Assembly (NCBI GenBank): GCA_016716225.1
Contig: JADJWT010000001.1
Location: 1,364,001 to 1,428,000 of the forward strand
Direction: 5' to 3'
Source of the DNA: Ignavibacteriota bacterium
Lineage (GTDB): Bacteria > Bacteroidota > Ignavibacteria > Ignavibacteriales > Melioribacteraceae
DNA length: 64,000 nucleotides
A program made the position numbers and the translations under genes. Below, one piece after another: positions 18,601 to 27,155 of the stretch. Position 1 is the stretch's first letter. Every line of letters starts with the position of its first letter. Below the pieces are notes generated by a model. That model ran no database searches. It worked only from the letters and a program-made list of their open reading frames with translations, and was not told the DNA's origin.

Positions 18601-19837
18601 TGATAAAGCTGTTTCAATAGGACAAGCTTCATCAGCTATTGTAAAAGGAAATATTATTGTTAATTGTAATATGGGCGTTGGTGTTAAAGACGAAGGTTCC
18701 TTTGGGATAATTGATCATAATACATTTTATAATAATAATATATCAGTTGCATGCTATGAAAAAAGCATTGGAAGAGGTGGAGGTAAAGCAAATATAACAA
18801 ATTCAATATTTTCTAAATCACAAATTTCCGATATTTCTGCGGATGAATTTTCTGAGATTAAAGTTTCATATTCGCTTTCTGATAAAATCCTTTTAGATGG
18901 TGAAGGAAATTTATTTAATGATCCTTATTTTATAAATCCGGATTCACTAGATTTTAGAGTAAATGAAAATTCACCGGTGATTAATAATGGTGATCCAAAC
19001 CATGATAAAAATCCAGATGGAAGCAGAACTAATATTGGTGCTACTTTTTATGATTTCTCCAATGAAAATAATTTAGTTTTTACAGAAATAAATTATCACT
19101 CAAGTGATAATTTTGATGCAAAGGATTGGGTGGAAATTTACAATCCAAACGATAAACAACGCGATTTATCAAATTGGATTTTTAAGGATAGTGAAGATGA
19201 ACATATTTTTATTTTTCCAACCGGAACAATTATTGAACCAAGAGGATATTTAATAATTTGCGAAGATACGGTAAAGTTTTTTTCACTGTATCCGAAAATA
19301 AATAACTATATTGGTAACTTAAATTTTGGACTAAATAACTCTGGTGAAAAAATAAGACTTTTTGATCCATTAGGAAATTTAATTGATTCATTAACATATG
19401 ATGATGAATTTCCATGGTCAGAAAAAGCAGATGGCGAAGGATTTACTTTACAAATTGTAAACTATGAACTTGATAACTCAATTGCTTCAAACTGGGTATC
19501 AACTCGTTTATATGGTACTCCGGGTGAGCAAAACGATTTAACAAATGTTAAAAATATTGAAAATAGAATTCCAACAGTCTTTAAACTTTATCAGAATTAC
19601 CCAAATCCATTTAATGCTCAGACAACTATAAAATTTGATATTCCTATAACTGCAAAAGTTCAAATAAGAATTTTTGATATTTTGGGAAGAGAGGTAAAAT
19701 TATTATTAAATGAAAAACTTATCGCCGGAAGTTATTCAATTAGTTTTGATTCACGTTATCTTTCAAGCGGAGTTTACTTTTATCAAATTTTGGCCGAAGA
19801 TTACAGCAATGTAGTTAAAATGATTTTACTCAAATAA
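15692..19837 (+). CDS. Secreted CotH-kinase protein with lamin-tail domains, beta-helix and T9SS sorting tail
   Basis: About 1381 residues from ATG 15692, which begins a clean signal peptide ('MSKKIFITFIFLQFFFANLYSQ' type, cut before QNN); earlier in-frame ATGs exist at 15686 and upstream. In order: lamin-tail domain (about 20-150), chitobiase C-terminal-like beta domain ('YFTSDGSIP', about 170-235), CotH protein kinase domain (about 240-620, with 'VNGKYWGIYNIREKKNEDYL' and 'WRWLIFDCDGGFG'), a 'GYKFVEWKG' repeat module, a right-handed beta-helix (about 750-1080), a second lamin-tail domain ('VEIYNPNDKQRDLSNW') and a C-terminal 'YQNYPNPFN' type IX sorting domain. It is probably exported by T9SS and surface-attached. 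CotH kinases phosphorylate proteins in spore coats; the substrate here is unknown. First gene of a four-gene operon. Confidence 0.85.
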   Translation: MSKKIFITFIFLQFFFANLYSQNNILINEVLSSNINNLIDLETGEYVDWIELYNVSDSLVNISGYFLTDDISDSTKWQIPSNTILDSNSYLVIIADDKNYNLHTNFKIDADGETIFLISPFYEIIDSVKLSKQRDDISFGRKKDSINIWNYYAEPTPGTENFGYAVNENKISDSPNFSLQSGFYNSKINLELTTLYNSKIYFTSDGSIPKINDSLLYLSPITIDTTTIIRAIAVDTHNLPSEIISQTYFINENTELPVVSIITDPKNFYDDNIGIYTIGTNGIDLWGVKANYWQEWERPVNIEFYENDKSLAFKVNAGIAINGARRNMLQKSFRIQLRKNYGDEFIDYKIFSEKEIRKFSSIVLRNGGYPEYSSTHFRDGFIQTLLSENMNLDYQAYRPCVLYVNGKYWGIYNIREKKNEDYLKDNNGVDPNNLDILENNMIVVEGDDLHYKNMIDFLEINNLSIQSNFDTVKNWIDVDNFIDYQIAQLYINNLDWPANNIKYWRPKTENGKWRWLIFDCDGGFGLWSTSDFNSIEYATDSNSTQWNNKPWSTFLFRKLLENSTFKNEFIQRFAAYLSFSFIPSKTKLLVDKFQKKLENEIPKHIERWLPHCHPSNPESIDGCVFSTIDEWKSNIQILKNFADQRNYYLYKYLMEYFSISDTAKFVIETNDKNGGIVKINNVEAIYEIESKLFANRKIRLEAKPKPGYKFVEWKGLVNSTNSNIEAILKSDNNIEAIFSPNEDLTYIPTNITANYELEKEKSPYTATGDIYIDENSVLKIQEGVEIKMSENSNIYVYGGLYISGTTDEKVKITSLADKNWGSIIFDNAKQKSYLNHTIISGTSHGKDVIDEIGGISSFNSDIELNQVELVNVQFPIFVQHGNFIMRNSKIQTDVTSDLVNVKYGSAIIENCEFIGNHSVDTDAIDYDDTKSGIIRRNIIRDFFAENSDAIDIGEGAQNVLVEENLIYNCFDKAVSIGQASSAIVKGNIIVNCNMGVGVKDEGSFGIIDHNTFYNNNISVACYEKSIGRGGGKANITNSIFSKSQISDISADEFSEIKVSYSLSDKILLDGEGNLFNDPYFINPDSLDFRVNENSPVINNGDPNHDKNPDGSRTNIGATFYDFSNENNLVFTEINYHSSDNFDAKDWVEIYNPNDKQRDLSNWIFKDSEDEHIFIFPTGTIIEPRGYLIICEDTVKFFSLYPKINNYIGNLNFGLNNSGEKIRLFDPLGNLIDSLTYDDEFPWSEKADGEGFTLQIVNYELDNSIASNWVSTRLYGTPGEQNDLTNVKNIENRIPTVFKLYQNYPNPFNAQTTIKFDIPITAKVQIRIFDILGREVKLLLNEKLIAGSYSISFDSRYLSSGVYFYQILAEDYSNVVKMILLK

Positions 19838-19848
19838 TTAATTTAATA

Positions 19849-20895
19849 ATGAAATTAAAACTTCTTTACATTCCTATTTTTCTATTACTTATCGCATTAG
19901 TTTTTGCAGTACCAATAAAAGTAACAACAACAATTATAGCAAATGGTAAATTACTGCCTTCAAAAGTCTGGTTAATTTCTAAAGGATTGGAAGGTTTAAT
20001 TTATACAACACTTATTGATAATGCAAATGGATTTAATGAAGAATATTCAGTAACACAATTTGCTCGCGGCGATTTAATAAAATTTGAATTGAATAGAAAA
20101 ATTAAACCGGGGAATAATGTTTTTGTAAACGATACAATTGGAATTATTTATTCAAATTTAAATGAGCAACAAATTGCAACCTTAAAAGGTGAATTAGAAA
20201 CTGCAAAAGCCTCGTTGCAAGTTGGAATTACCGGAGAGAAAGAATCATTTATAGAACTTGAAAATAGAAATTTAGAATACGCAAAAAAACAAGTTGAAGA
20301 ACAAACTAAATTTTTTGAACGTCAGAAAAAATTATTTGAGAAGCAATTAATTACTCAAGATGAATATGAAACCGAACATGCGCGCTTGGAATTATACAAA
20401 ATAAATATCAGCATTGCGGAAGAAAGACTTAGATCAGTTTTAACCGGTACGAAAAAAGAAGAACTGCAATTATTAAATTCACAAATTAAATCTTTGGAAA
20501 ATCAAATTTCGGTGCTTCAAGAAAAATCAAACAATTTTCTTTTAAAATCACCAATTAATGGAAAAGTTGCCGCTTCATATAATCATGATACGTTGCTAAT
20601 CATAAATAACGAAAAGAACTTTACCGTTTTAATTCCAATAAAATTACAATTTGCAAATTCAATTATTATTGGAAACGAAGTTGAAATTATTACTCAAAAC
20701 GGAAATCCGATTTTTGCGAAAATTGAATCAATTGATAAATCGGTAAAATCATTCGGCGAAAATCAATTTATAATAGTTAAAACTGTTTTTGAAAATAAAA
20801 GTGATAATTTCTTTGTAAATGAAATTGTAAAATGTAAAATTTCTGGAAACGAAGTCAATCTATTTGAATATATAAAATTTTATTTAAATCAATAA
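19849..20895 (+). CDS. HlyD-family membrane-fusion/adaptor protein
   Basis: 348 residues. One N-terminal membrane anchor ('LLYIPIFLLLIALVFAVPI'), a lipoyl-like segment split by a long coiled coil ('LKGELETAKASLQVG' to 'LLNSQIKSLENQISVLQEK') and a beta-barrel C-terminus ('LKSPINGKVAAS'), the layout of periplasmic adaptors that bridge an inner-membrane pump to the outer membrane. No ABC or RND pump gene is adjacent. It begins 11 bases after the CotH gene and two bases before the VTC gene, so its partner is more likely the DUF4956 membrane protein. That partnership is inferred. Confidence 0.8.
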   Translation: MKLKLLYIPIFLLLIALVFAVPIKVTTTIIANGKLLPSKVWLISKGLEGLIYTTLIDNANGFNEEYSVTQFARGDLIKFELNRKIKPGNNVFVNDTIGIIYSNLNEQQIATLKGELETAKASLQVGITGEKESFIELENRNLEYAKKQVEEQTKFFERQKKLFEKQLITQDEYETEHARLELYKINISIAEERLRSVLTGTKKEELQLLNSQIKSLENQISVLQEKSNNFLLKSPINGKVAASYNHDTLLIINNEKNFTVLIPIKLQFANSIIIGNEVEIITQNGNPIFAKIESIDKSVKSFGENQFIIVKTVFENKSDNFFVNEIVKCKISGNEVNLFEYIKFYLNQ

Positions 20896-20897
20896 AC

Positions 20898-21686
20898 ATG
20901 AGATTAGAGTATAAATTTCTGGTAAGTAACGATGTTTTAGAAAAACTGAGAAAGAAAATTATGCCGTTTGTTGAACTCGATCCTTTTACTATTGGTTCTG
21001 ACGATAATGAATATACGGTGAGGAGTATTTATTTCGATTCATCTAATTTTGATTATTATCATGAAAAAATTGAAGGATTTAAAATTAGAAGAAAACTCAG
21101 AATTAGAAGTTATGATTCTGAAGCCGATAATAATTTGGTTTTTTTAGAAATTAAAAATAAATGCGAAAATTTTATCGGTAAAAATAGAGCAGCATTTTTA
21201 TATCATGATTTGCAAAATGTAATACAATCAAAATCAATTGAGTCTTATGCATTAACAAATAATGGTTTTGCTAATTCATTAAAAGACGGTGAAAAATTTT
21301 TTCATCATGTTTACAAAAGCGGTTTAAAACCAATAATTCTAATTGTTTATGATAGAGAAGCATTTTTTTCAAAATTCGATAAGAGTTTAAGAATTACTGT
21401 TGATAAAAATTTAAGATTTTTTGAGTATCCGAAATTAGATAATCTTTATAGAGATGAAGACTTGGAAAAAGCAATTCCAAATTATTTTGTGTTAGAAATT
21501 AAATTTAGTAATGGTTATCCCAAATGGCTGCAAGATATCATTCAAGAATTTAATTTAATCAGACGTTCAGTTTCTAAATATACAATTTGTATAGATACAT
21601 CAAGAATAATAAATCCGAGACGCAAAAATTTATTTACATCAAATTATTCTTTATTTGATACTACTGCTGAAGAAGGAATTTTTTAA
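20898..21686 (+). CDS. VTC-domain protein (polyphosphate polymerase-like)
   Basis: 262 residues of the VTC tunnel-fold family, whose yeast member makes polyphosphate from ATP. Basic and acidic tunnel residues are visible: 'RSIYFDSSNFDYYHEKIEGFKIRRKLRIR', seen in two parts as 'YFDSSNFDYYHEKIEG' and 'RRKLRIRSY', then 'VFLEIKNK', 'LRITVDKNL', 'FVLEIKFSNGYPKW' and 'SVSKY'. Cytoplasmic, no signal. Bacterial VTC proteins are often encoded with DUF4956 and CotH kinases, as here. Whether it makes polyphosphate or another phosphate polymer cannot be told from sequence. Confidence 0.88.
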   Translation: MRLEYKFLVSNDVLEKLRKKIMPFVELDPFTIGSDDNEYTVRSIYFDSSNFDYYHEKIEGFKIRRKLRIRSYDSEADNNLVFLEIKNKCENFIGKNRAAFLYHDLQNVIQSKSIESYALTNNGFANSLKDGEKFFHHVYKSGLKPIILIVYDREAFFSKFDKSLRITVDKNLRFFEYPKLDNLYRDEDLEKAIPNYFVLEIKFSNGYPKWLQDIIQEFNLIRRSVSKYTICIDTSRIINPRRKNLFTSNYSLFDTTAEEGIF

Positions 21687-21688
21687 TT

Positions 21689-22363
21689 ATGATTGAAGAT
21701 TTTAGAAATATTTTAAATGTTACATTCACTGCTCAAGAAGCAATAATAAATTTAATAGTTGCATTAATTGCTGGAATTATAATTTCAATTTTTTATAGAA
21801 AATCTTATAATGGTCCGGGTTACCAAGCATCATATGTAAATTCATTAATTCTGCTTGTAATTATTACATCAATTGTAATTATGGTAATTGGAAATAATTT
21901 AGCACGTGCGTTTGGTTTGGTTGGTGCAATGTCAATAATAAGATTTAGAACTGCTGTTAAAGAAACTTTAGATATTATGTTTATTTTCTTTGCTCTTGCT
22001 GTTGGAATGGCAGTTGGAGTTGGTTTGCATATACTTGCAATATTTAGTGCAATTTTTATTGGCTTAATTGCGCTTGTTCTTTCAAAATCAAAATTTTCAA
22101 CGCCAATAAAAAGTGATTTACTTCTTCAGTTCACATTTAATTCAAATGGAAATGATTCATCAATTTATAATTCCTTAATCAATGATTATTGTAAGAAAAG
22201 TAAATTGATAAACGCAAAAGCATTAGGTCCGGAAGATACTCTTGAACTTTCTTATTACGTTGGATTAAAAAATAAAGACAACGCCACCGAATTTGTTCAA
22301 AAACTTAGAAAAGTTGATGGAATTATGAATGTTAACCTTTTCTACGATGAAGAATATTTTTGA
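21689..22363 (+). CDS. DUF4956 integral membrane protein
   Basis: 224 residues with four predicted membrane helices in the first 140 ('IINLIVALIAGIIISIFY', 'SLILLVIITSIVIMVIG', 'MFIFFALAVGMAVGVGL', 'LAIFSAIFIGLIALVL'), then a soluble ferredoxin-like C-terminal domain. The conserved 'AFGLVGAMSIIRFRTAVKE' loop marks DUF4956. It starts two bases after the VTC gene. The family is of unknown function but repeatedly co-occurs with VTC and CotH; a channel or transporter for the phosphate polymer is a reasonable guess only. Confidence 0.88.
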   Translation: MIEDFRNILNVTFTAQEAIINLIVALIAGIIISIFYRKSYNGPGYQASYVNSLILLVIITSIVIMVIGNNLARAFGLVGAMSIIRFRTAVKETLDIMFIFFALAVGMAVGVGLHILAIFSAIFIGLIALVLSKSKFSTPIKSDLLLQFTFNSNGNDSSIYNSLINDYCKKSKLINAKALGPEDTLELSYYVGLKNKDNATEFVQKLRKVDGIMNVNLFYDEEYF

Positions 22364-22502
22364 AATTTGATTCAATAAATTCATTCTGTTAAATAAAAAA
22401 CTTTCGAAACATTTCAATTTACTTTCCTTAAAGAAATCTAAATTTGTAAACTAAAATTCGTAAATTGCCGCAATAAAAATTCATAATAAATTTGAGGTAA
22501 TA

Positions 22503-24608
22503 ATGAAAAGTATTTTATCAATTTTATTGATTATTTTTTTTATTGGATGTGAAATGCAAAAACAAAAATTAAATTATCCCGAAACTAAAAAAGTAGAAGT
22601 TAGTGATAATTATTTTGGAGTAAATGTTGATGATCCATATCGCTGGCTTGAAGATGATAAATCGGAAGAAACTGCAAAGTGGGTTGAAGCTCAAAATAAA
22701 GTTACTGAAAAATATCTTTCTAAAATTCCATTTAGAGAAAAAATGAAAAATAGATTAACAGAATTGTGGAATTTTGAAAAATATTCTGCTCCTCAAAAAG
22801 TAAATGATTATTATATTTTCTTTAAAAATGATGGATTGCAAGAACAATATGTTGTTTATATTCAAAAAGGGTTAAATGTAGAGCCGGAAGTTTTAATTGA
22901 CCCCAACAAACTTTCTGATGACGGATCAGTAAGTTTAGATGATGTTACATTTTCAAATGATGGAAAGTATTGCAGCTATTCTATTTCAAGAGGTGGATCT
23001 GACTGGCGTGAAATTTATGTGATGGAAACCGAATCCAAAAAACTTCTTCCCGATCATTTGATGTGGGCAAAATTTACAAACATGGCATGGTATAAAGACG
23101 GATTTTTCTACAGTCGTTATGAAAAACCAAAAGACAGCGAAATGCTAAAGGCTAAAAATGAATTTCAAAAATTGTATTTTCATAAATTGGGCGATACACA
23201 GGAAAGTGATAAATTAATTTTGGAAGATAAAACCAATCCCCAATTGGGTTTTTCTGCTTCGGTTACTGATGATGAACATTATTTAATTATTTACGGATGG
23301 CAAGGTTCGGCAAGTGAAAATAGCGTATATATAAAAAATCTTAAAACTGATTCTCAGATAAAATTAATTCTGGGAAAATTTGATGCTGAATATACTGCTG
23401 TTGATAATTTGGCGGATAAACTACTAATTGTAACAAATAAAAATGCGCCTCATTCCAAACTTGTTTTACTTGATCCATTAAAACCAGAAGAAGAAAATTG
23501 GAAATCAATAATTCCGGAATCTAAAGATGTATTAAAATCTGTTTCACTAGTTGGTGGAAAACTTTTTGCAGAATATTTAAAAGATGCAAATACAAAAGTT
23601 ACAATTAACAATCTTGATGGAAAAGAATTAAGTGAATTGAAACTGCCGGGTATCGGTACTGCATATGGTTTTGGAGGAAAAAAAGAATATAAAGAATTGT
23701 TCTACACTTTTACATCATTTAATTATCCTCCAACAATTTTCAAATATGATATAGAAAATAATAAATCTGAAGTTTTCAGAAAATTAAATGTTAAGTTCAA
23801 TCCGGATGAATATGAAACTAAACAAGTTTTTTATAATAGTAAGGATGGAACAAAAATTCCGTTATTCATTACTCATAAAAAAGGTTTGGAATTAAAAGGA
23901 GAAAACCCAACTTTACTTTATGCATATGGCGGATTTAACATTTCATTAACTCCCGAGTTTGCAGTTTCAATTATTCCCATTTTGGAAAATGGTGGAGTTT
24001 ATGCAATGGCTTGTTTGCGCGGCGGTGGTGAATATGGAGAAGAATGGCATAAAGCCGGAATGCTGCTAAATAAGCAAAATGTTTTTGATGATTTTATTTC
24101 AGCAGCAGAATATTTGATCGAAAATAAATATACAAATCCAAATAAACTTGCTTTACGAGGCGGTTCTAATGGCGGAACTTTAATTGGTGCTGTTATTAAT
24201 CAAAGACCGGATTTGTGTAAAGTTTCATTTCCTCAAGTTGGTGTAATGGATATGTTGAGATTTCATAAATTTACAATTGGCTGGGCTTGGGTTCCGGAAT
24301 ATGGCTCAAGTGAAGACTCGGTTCAATTTCATAATTTGTATAAATATTCTCCGCTTCATAATATTAAAAGTGATTTGAATTATCCAGCAACAATGGTAAC
24401 TACTGCAGATCATGATGATAGAGTTTTTCCCGCGCATTCATTTAAATATGCTGCAACACTTCAAGAAAAATATAAAGGTGATAATCCAGCAATTATAAGA
24501 ATTGAAACAAAAGTCGGACATGGAGCTGGAACAAGTACGTCAAAAGCAATTGAATTATACAGTGATTTATGGAGTTTTATGTTTTTCAATTTTGGAATTG
24601 AATTTTAA
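22503..24608 (+). CDS. Prolyl oligopeptidase family (S9A) lipoprotein
   Basis: 701 residues. Lipoprotein signal with the acylated Cys16 in 'IFFIGCEMQ', then the N-terminal 'DPYRWLEDD' segment, a seven-bladed beta-propeller and an alpha/beta-hydrolase domain. The catalytic triad is visible: Ser555 in 'GGSNGG', the Asp cluster 638-639 in 'DHDDRV' and His673 in 'VGHGAG'. Cleaves short peptides after proline, here in the periplasm or at the outer membrane. GAGG at about 22493 precedes the ATG. Stand-alone gene; convergent with phoH. Confidence 0.95.
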   Translation: MKSILSILLIIFFIGCEMQKQKLNYPETKKVEVSDNYFGVNVDDPYRWLEDDKSEETAKWVEAQNKVTEKYLSKIPFREKMKNRLTELWNFEKYSAPQKVNDYYIFFKNDGLQEQYVVYIQKGLNVEPEVLIDPNKLSDDGSVSLDDVTFSNDGKYCSYSISRGGSDWREIYVMETESKKLLPDHLMWAKFTNMAWYKDGFFYSRYEKPKDSEMLKAKNEFQKLYFHKLGDTQESDKLILEDKTNPQLGFSASVTDDEHYLIIYGWQGSASENSVYIKNLKTDSQIKLILGKFDAEYTAVDNLADKLLIVTNKNAPHSKLVLLDPLKPEEENWKSIIPESKDVLKSVSLVGGKLFAEYLKDANTKVTINNLDGKELSELKLPGIGTAYGFGGKKEYKELFYTFTSFNYPPTIFKYDIENNKSEVFRKLNVKFNPDEYETKQVFYNSKDGTKIPLFITHKKGLELKGENPTLLYAYGGFNISLTPEFAVSIIPILENGGVYAMACLRGGGEYGEEWHKAGMLLNKQNVFDDFISAAEYLIENKYTNPNKLALRGGSNGGTLIGAVINQRPDLCKVSFPQVGVMDMLRFHKFTIGWAWVPEYGSSEDSVQFHNLYKYSPLHNIKSDLNYPATMVTTADHDDRVFPAHSFKYAATLQEKYKGDNPAIIRIETKVGHGAGTSTSKAIELYSDLWSFMFFNFGIEF

Positions 24609-24621
24609 TTTCAAATTATTT

Positions 24622-24663
24622 TTTGGAGACGGAAATTATTCTTAAAAAAATTTCGTCTCCAAA
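24622..24663. repeat. Hairpin between convergent genes (possible terminator)
   Basis: TTTGGAGACGGAAATT (24622-24637) faces AATTTCGTCTCCAAA (24649-24663), a 15-base stem with one bulged G. No clear T run follows on either strand, so termination is possible but not typical. It lies just after the prolyl oligopeptidase stop. Confidence 0.5.
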
Positions 24664-24698
24664 TTCATTTTAAAGTTTTTGTATTTTATTCATAATCC

Positions 24699-24739
24699 TA
24701 ATCTTACTATTTATTTTAAGAAAAGTATAATTAAGATTA
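24699..24739. repeat. TAATCTTACTCTTA-family inverted repeat, copy C (solo)
   Basis: TAATCTTA (24699-24706) and TAAGATTA (24732-24739) are an inverted repeat, preceded by CATAATCC and containing TTACTAT, the family's word in degenerate form. It lies between the convergent prolyl oligopeptidase and phoH genes. Confidence 0.4.
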
Positions 24740-24765
24740 AGTTTAATTGTAAGAAAAAGTGAAAG

Positions 24766-26109
24766 CTATAAAATATTACTTGCTAATTCGGCAAGTTCTG
24801 ATCTTTCTCCTTTTTCTAAATTTATATGCGAATATAATTTTTGTCCCATAAAGTGATCAATCAAATAAGAAAGTCCGTTAGATTGCGTATCCAAATATGG
24901 ATGATCAATTTGGTAAATATCGCCGGTTAAGACAATTTTAACACCAGCTCCAGCGCGAGTTATTATTGTTTTAATTTCATGAGGAGTTAAATTTTGTGCT
25001 TCATCTACAATGAAAAATATTCTCTGTAAACTTCTTCCACGAATATAACTTAAAGGTTCAATTACAAGTTTATTATCCTTTACTAAATTTTCAATTGTTG
25101 CAAATTTTGTATCTGTTTCTTTAAACTGATCTTGAATAACTTTTAAATTATCCCAAAGCGGCTGCATATATGGACCAATTTTACTTTCAACATCACCTGG
25201 TAAAAATCCAATATCTTTATTGCTTAAAGGAACAATTGGTCTTGCAATATAAATTTGTCTATAATTTTTTCTTACTTGTAATGAACTTGCAAGCGCCAGC
25301 AATGTTTTTCCCGTTCCGGCTTTACCGGTTAACGAAACTAATGGAATGTTAGAATTGCAAAGTGCGTGAGTTGCGAAAGTCTGTTCTGCATTTCTTGGCA
25401 TTATACCATAAATATTTTCTTTGTCAATTCTCTCAAACAAATTCATTTCTTGATTTAGATAAGTTAGCACTGAGCGATGTTCATTTTTAAGTATAAAATA
25501 TTTGTTTGGTACTAACTCACCTTTAATATGCTTTGCAATAACATCAGCTTCAATACTGAATGGAGATTTAAAGAACTTTTGAATAATTTCATCATCAAAA
25601 TCTTCAATAACTTCCTTTCCGCTGTATAATTCTTCAATGCTTCCAACTCTATCAGTTGTGTAATCTTCAGAAAGTACTCCAAGAGCTTTAGCTTTCATTC
25701 TTAAATTAACATCTTTAGAAACTAAAATTACTTTTTCATTTCCTTTAGATTCTTGATGAAGCAATAATGCTGTATTCAAAATTCTGTGATCGGGAGTATC
25801 TTCTCTAAAAGATTCTCTAATTTCTTTTGCAGAAGTTTTACTAATTACTATTCTAACTTTTCCTTTTCCTTTGCCAAGTGGAACACCGCCGTTGAAAAGA
25901 TTTTTTCCGGTTAATGAATCTAACGTTCTAACAAACTCTCTGGCATTTAAATTTATAACTTGGCTTCCGCGTTTGAAATGATCAATTTCTTCAATCACAG
26001 TAATTGGAATTACAATATTATTTTCTTCAAATTGATGAATACAACTTGGATCATGCAGAATAACATTTGTATCAAGAACAAAAGTTTTAACAGACTTTAG
26101 TTTCGCCAT
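24766..26109 (-). CDS. PhoH-family ATPase with N-terminal PIN domain (PhoH2 type)
   Basis: 447 residues. The PIN nuclease-like domain begins 'TFVLDTNVILHDP' (Asp13) and carries further acidic positions at 'VIEEIDH' and 'SKDVNLR'. The PhoH ATPase follows, with Walker A 'GKAGTGKT' (Lys268) and Walker B 'FFIVDEAQN' (Asp369, Glu370). PhoH2 proteins of this layout act as ATP-driven RNA helicase/ribonucleases in tested actinobacteria. Single gene, ATG at 26109, divergent from the aldehyde dehydrogenase gene. Confidence 0.95.
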   Translation of the reverse strand: MAKLKSVKTFVLDTNVILHDPSCIHQFEENNIVIPITVIEEIDHFKRGSQVINLNAREFVRTLDSLTGKNLFNGGVPLGKGKGKVRIVISKTSAKEIRESFREDTPDHRILNTALLLHQESKGNEKVILVSKDVNLRMKAKALGVLSEDYTTDRVGSIEELYSGKEVIEDFDDEIIQKFFKSPFSIEADVIAKHIKGELVPNKYFILKNEHRSVLTYLNQEMNLFERIDKENIYGIMPRNAEQTFATHALCNSNIPLVSLTGKAGTGKTLLALASSLQVRKNYRQIYIARPIVPLSNKDIGFLPGDVESKIGPYMQPLWDNLKVIQDQFKETDTKFATIENLVKDNKLVIEPLSYIRGRSLQRIFFIVDEAQNLTPHEIKTIITRAGAGVKIVLTGDIYQIDHPYLDTQSNGLSYLIDHFMGQKLYSHINLEKGERSELAELASNIL

Positions 26110-26270
26110 ATTTCTTTAATAAATTTTTGAGTTCAAAAATAAACATTGTAACAGTGATATTAAAATTAAAAAACTGTAAACTTTTTAATTATATCTGCTA
26201 AAAAGTTAACTAAGTATTATTTTTATTTTGATAAAAAATTTTATTTCTAAAATATATTTTGAGTAATAAA

Positions 26271-27155
26271 ATGGCAATTGAAACAATAAATCCAGCAACG
26301 GAAGAATTGGTAAAACAATTTACACCTTATAATGATGATGAAGTAAAATTAATAATTGAAAATGTTCACGAAGATTTTTTAATGTGGAAGAATAAAAGTT
26401 TTTCAGAAAGAAAAATTTTCATGTTAAGGGCAGCGGAAATATTGAAAAATGAAAAAAGGCATTATGCTGAAATTTTAACTCTGGAAATGGGCAAACCAAT
26501 AAAACAAGCAATTGCTGAAGTTGAAAAATGTGCTTGGGTTTGTGAGTATTATGCAGAAAATACAGAATCAATTTTGCAAAAAGAAATTATTAAAACTGAT
26601 GCGAGTAAAAGTTATGTTCAGTTTGATCCGATTGGAATTGTACTTTCTGTTATGCCGTGGAATTTTCCTTTCTGGCAAGTCTTCAGATTTGCAGCTCCGG
26701 CATTGATGGCTGGTAATGCAGGAATTTTAAAACATGCTTCCAACGTTCCATTGAGTGCTTTAGCAATTGAAGAAATTTTTCAGAAAGCCGGATTTCCTAG
26801 AAATATTTTTCGCACACTTTTAATTGAATCGAAACAAGTTGAGGCAGTAATTGAAAATCCGTTAGTTAGAGCAACAACATTAACCGGAAGTGAATTTGCC
26901 GGAGGTATGGTTGCCTCAAAAAGTGGAAAAATGTTAAAGAAAAGTGTAATGGAATTAGGCGGAAGCGACCCCTTTATAATTTTGGCTGATGCAAATTTAG
27001 AAGAAGCAGTAAATACAGCAGTAACTGCACGTTTATTAAATAACGGACAAAGCTGCATTGCTGCGAAAAGATTTATTGTTGTTGAAGAAATTTCAGAAAA
27101 GTTTGAGCAAATGTTTGTTGAAAAATGGAAAAAACAATTGTCGGCAATCCAATGA
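26271..27155 (+). pseudogene. Aldehyde dehydrogenase (succinate-semialdehyde type), N-terminal part before a frameshift
   Basis: First piece of an ALDH reading from ATG 26271 ('MAIETINPATEELV', with GAGT six bases upstream). It contains the NAD-binding domain ('VMPWNFPFWQVFRFAAPAL'), the general base Glu228 in 'MELGGSDPF' and the nucleophile Cys262 in 'NGQSCIAAKR'; spacing and wording fit the Sad/YneI succinate-semialdehyde dehydrogenase subfamily. The frame then runs off to a false end at 27155. One extra A in the A6 run at 27129-27134 would join it to the second piece and give a normal protein of about 455 residues. It is therefore a recent frameshift, a sequencing error or a slippage-corrected gene. 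Confidence 0.85.

Noticed and set aside
27126..27137. Programmed -1 ribosomal frameshift in the aldehyde dehydrogenase
   Set aside because: In the reading frame the codons are TGG AAA AAA CAA, so the efficient A AAA AAC heptamer is not in phase, and no downstream stem was seen. A missing A or slippage is simpler.
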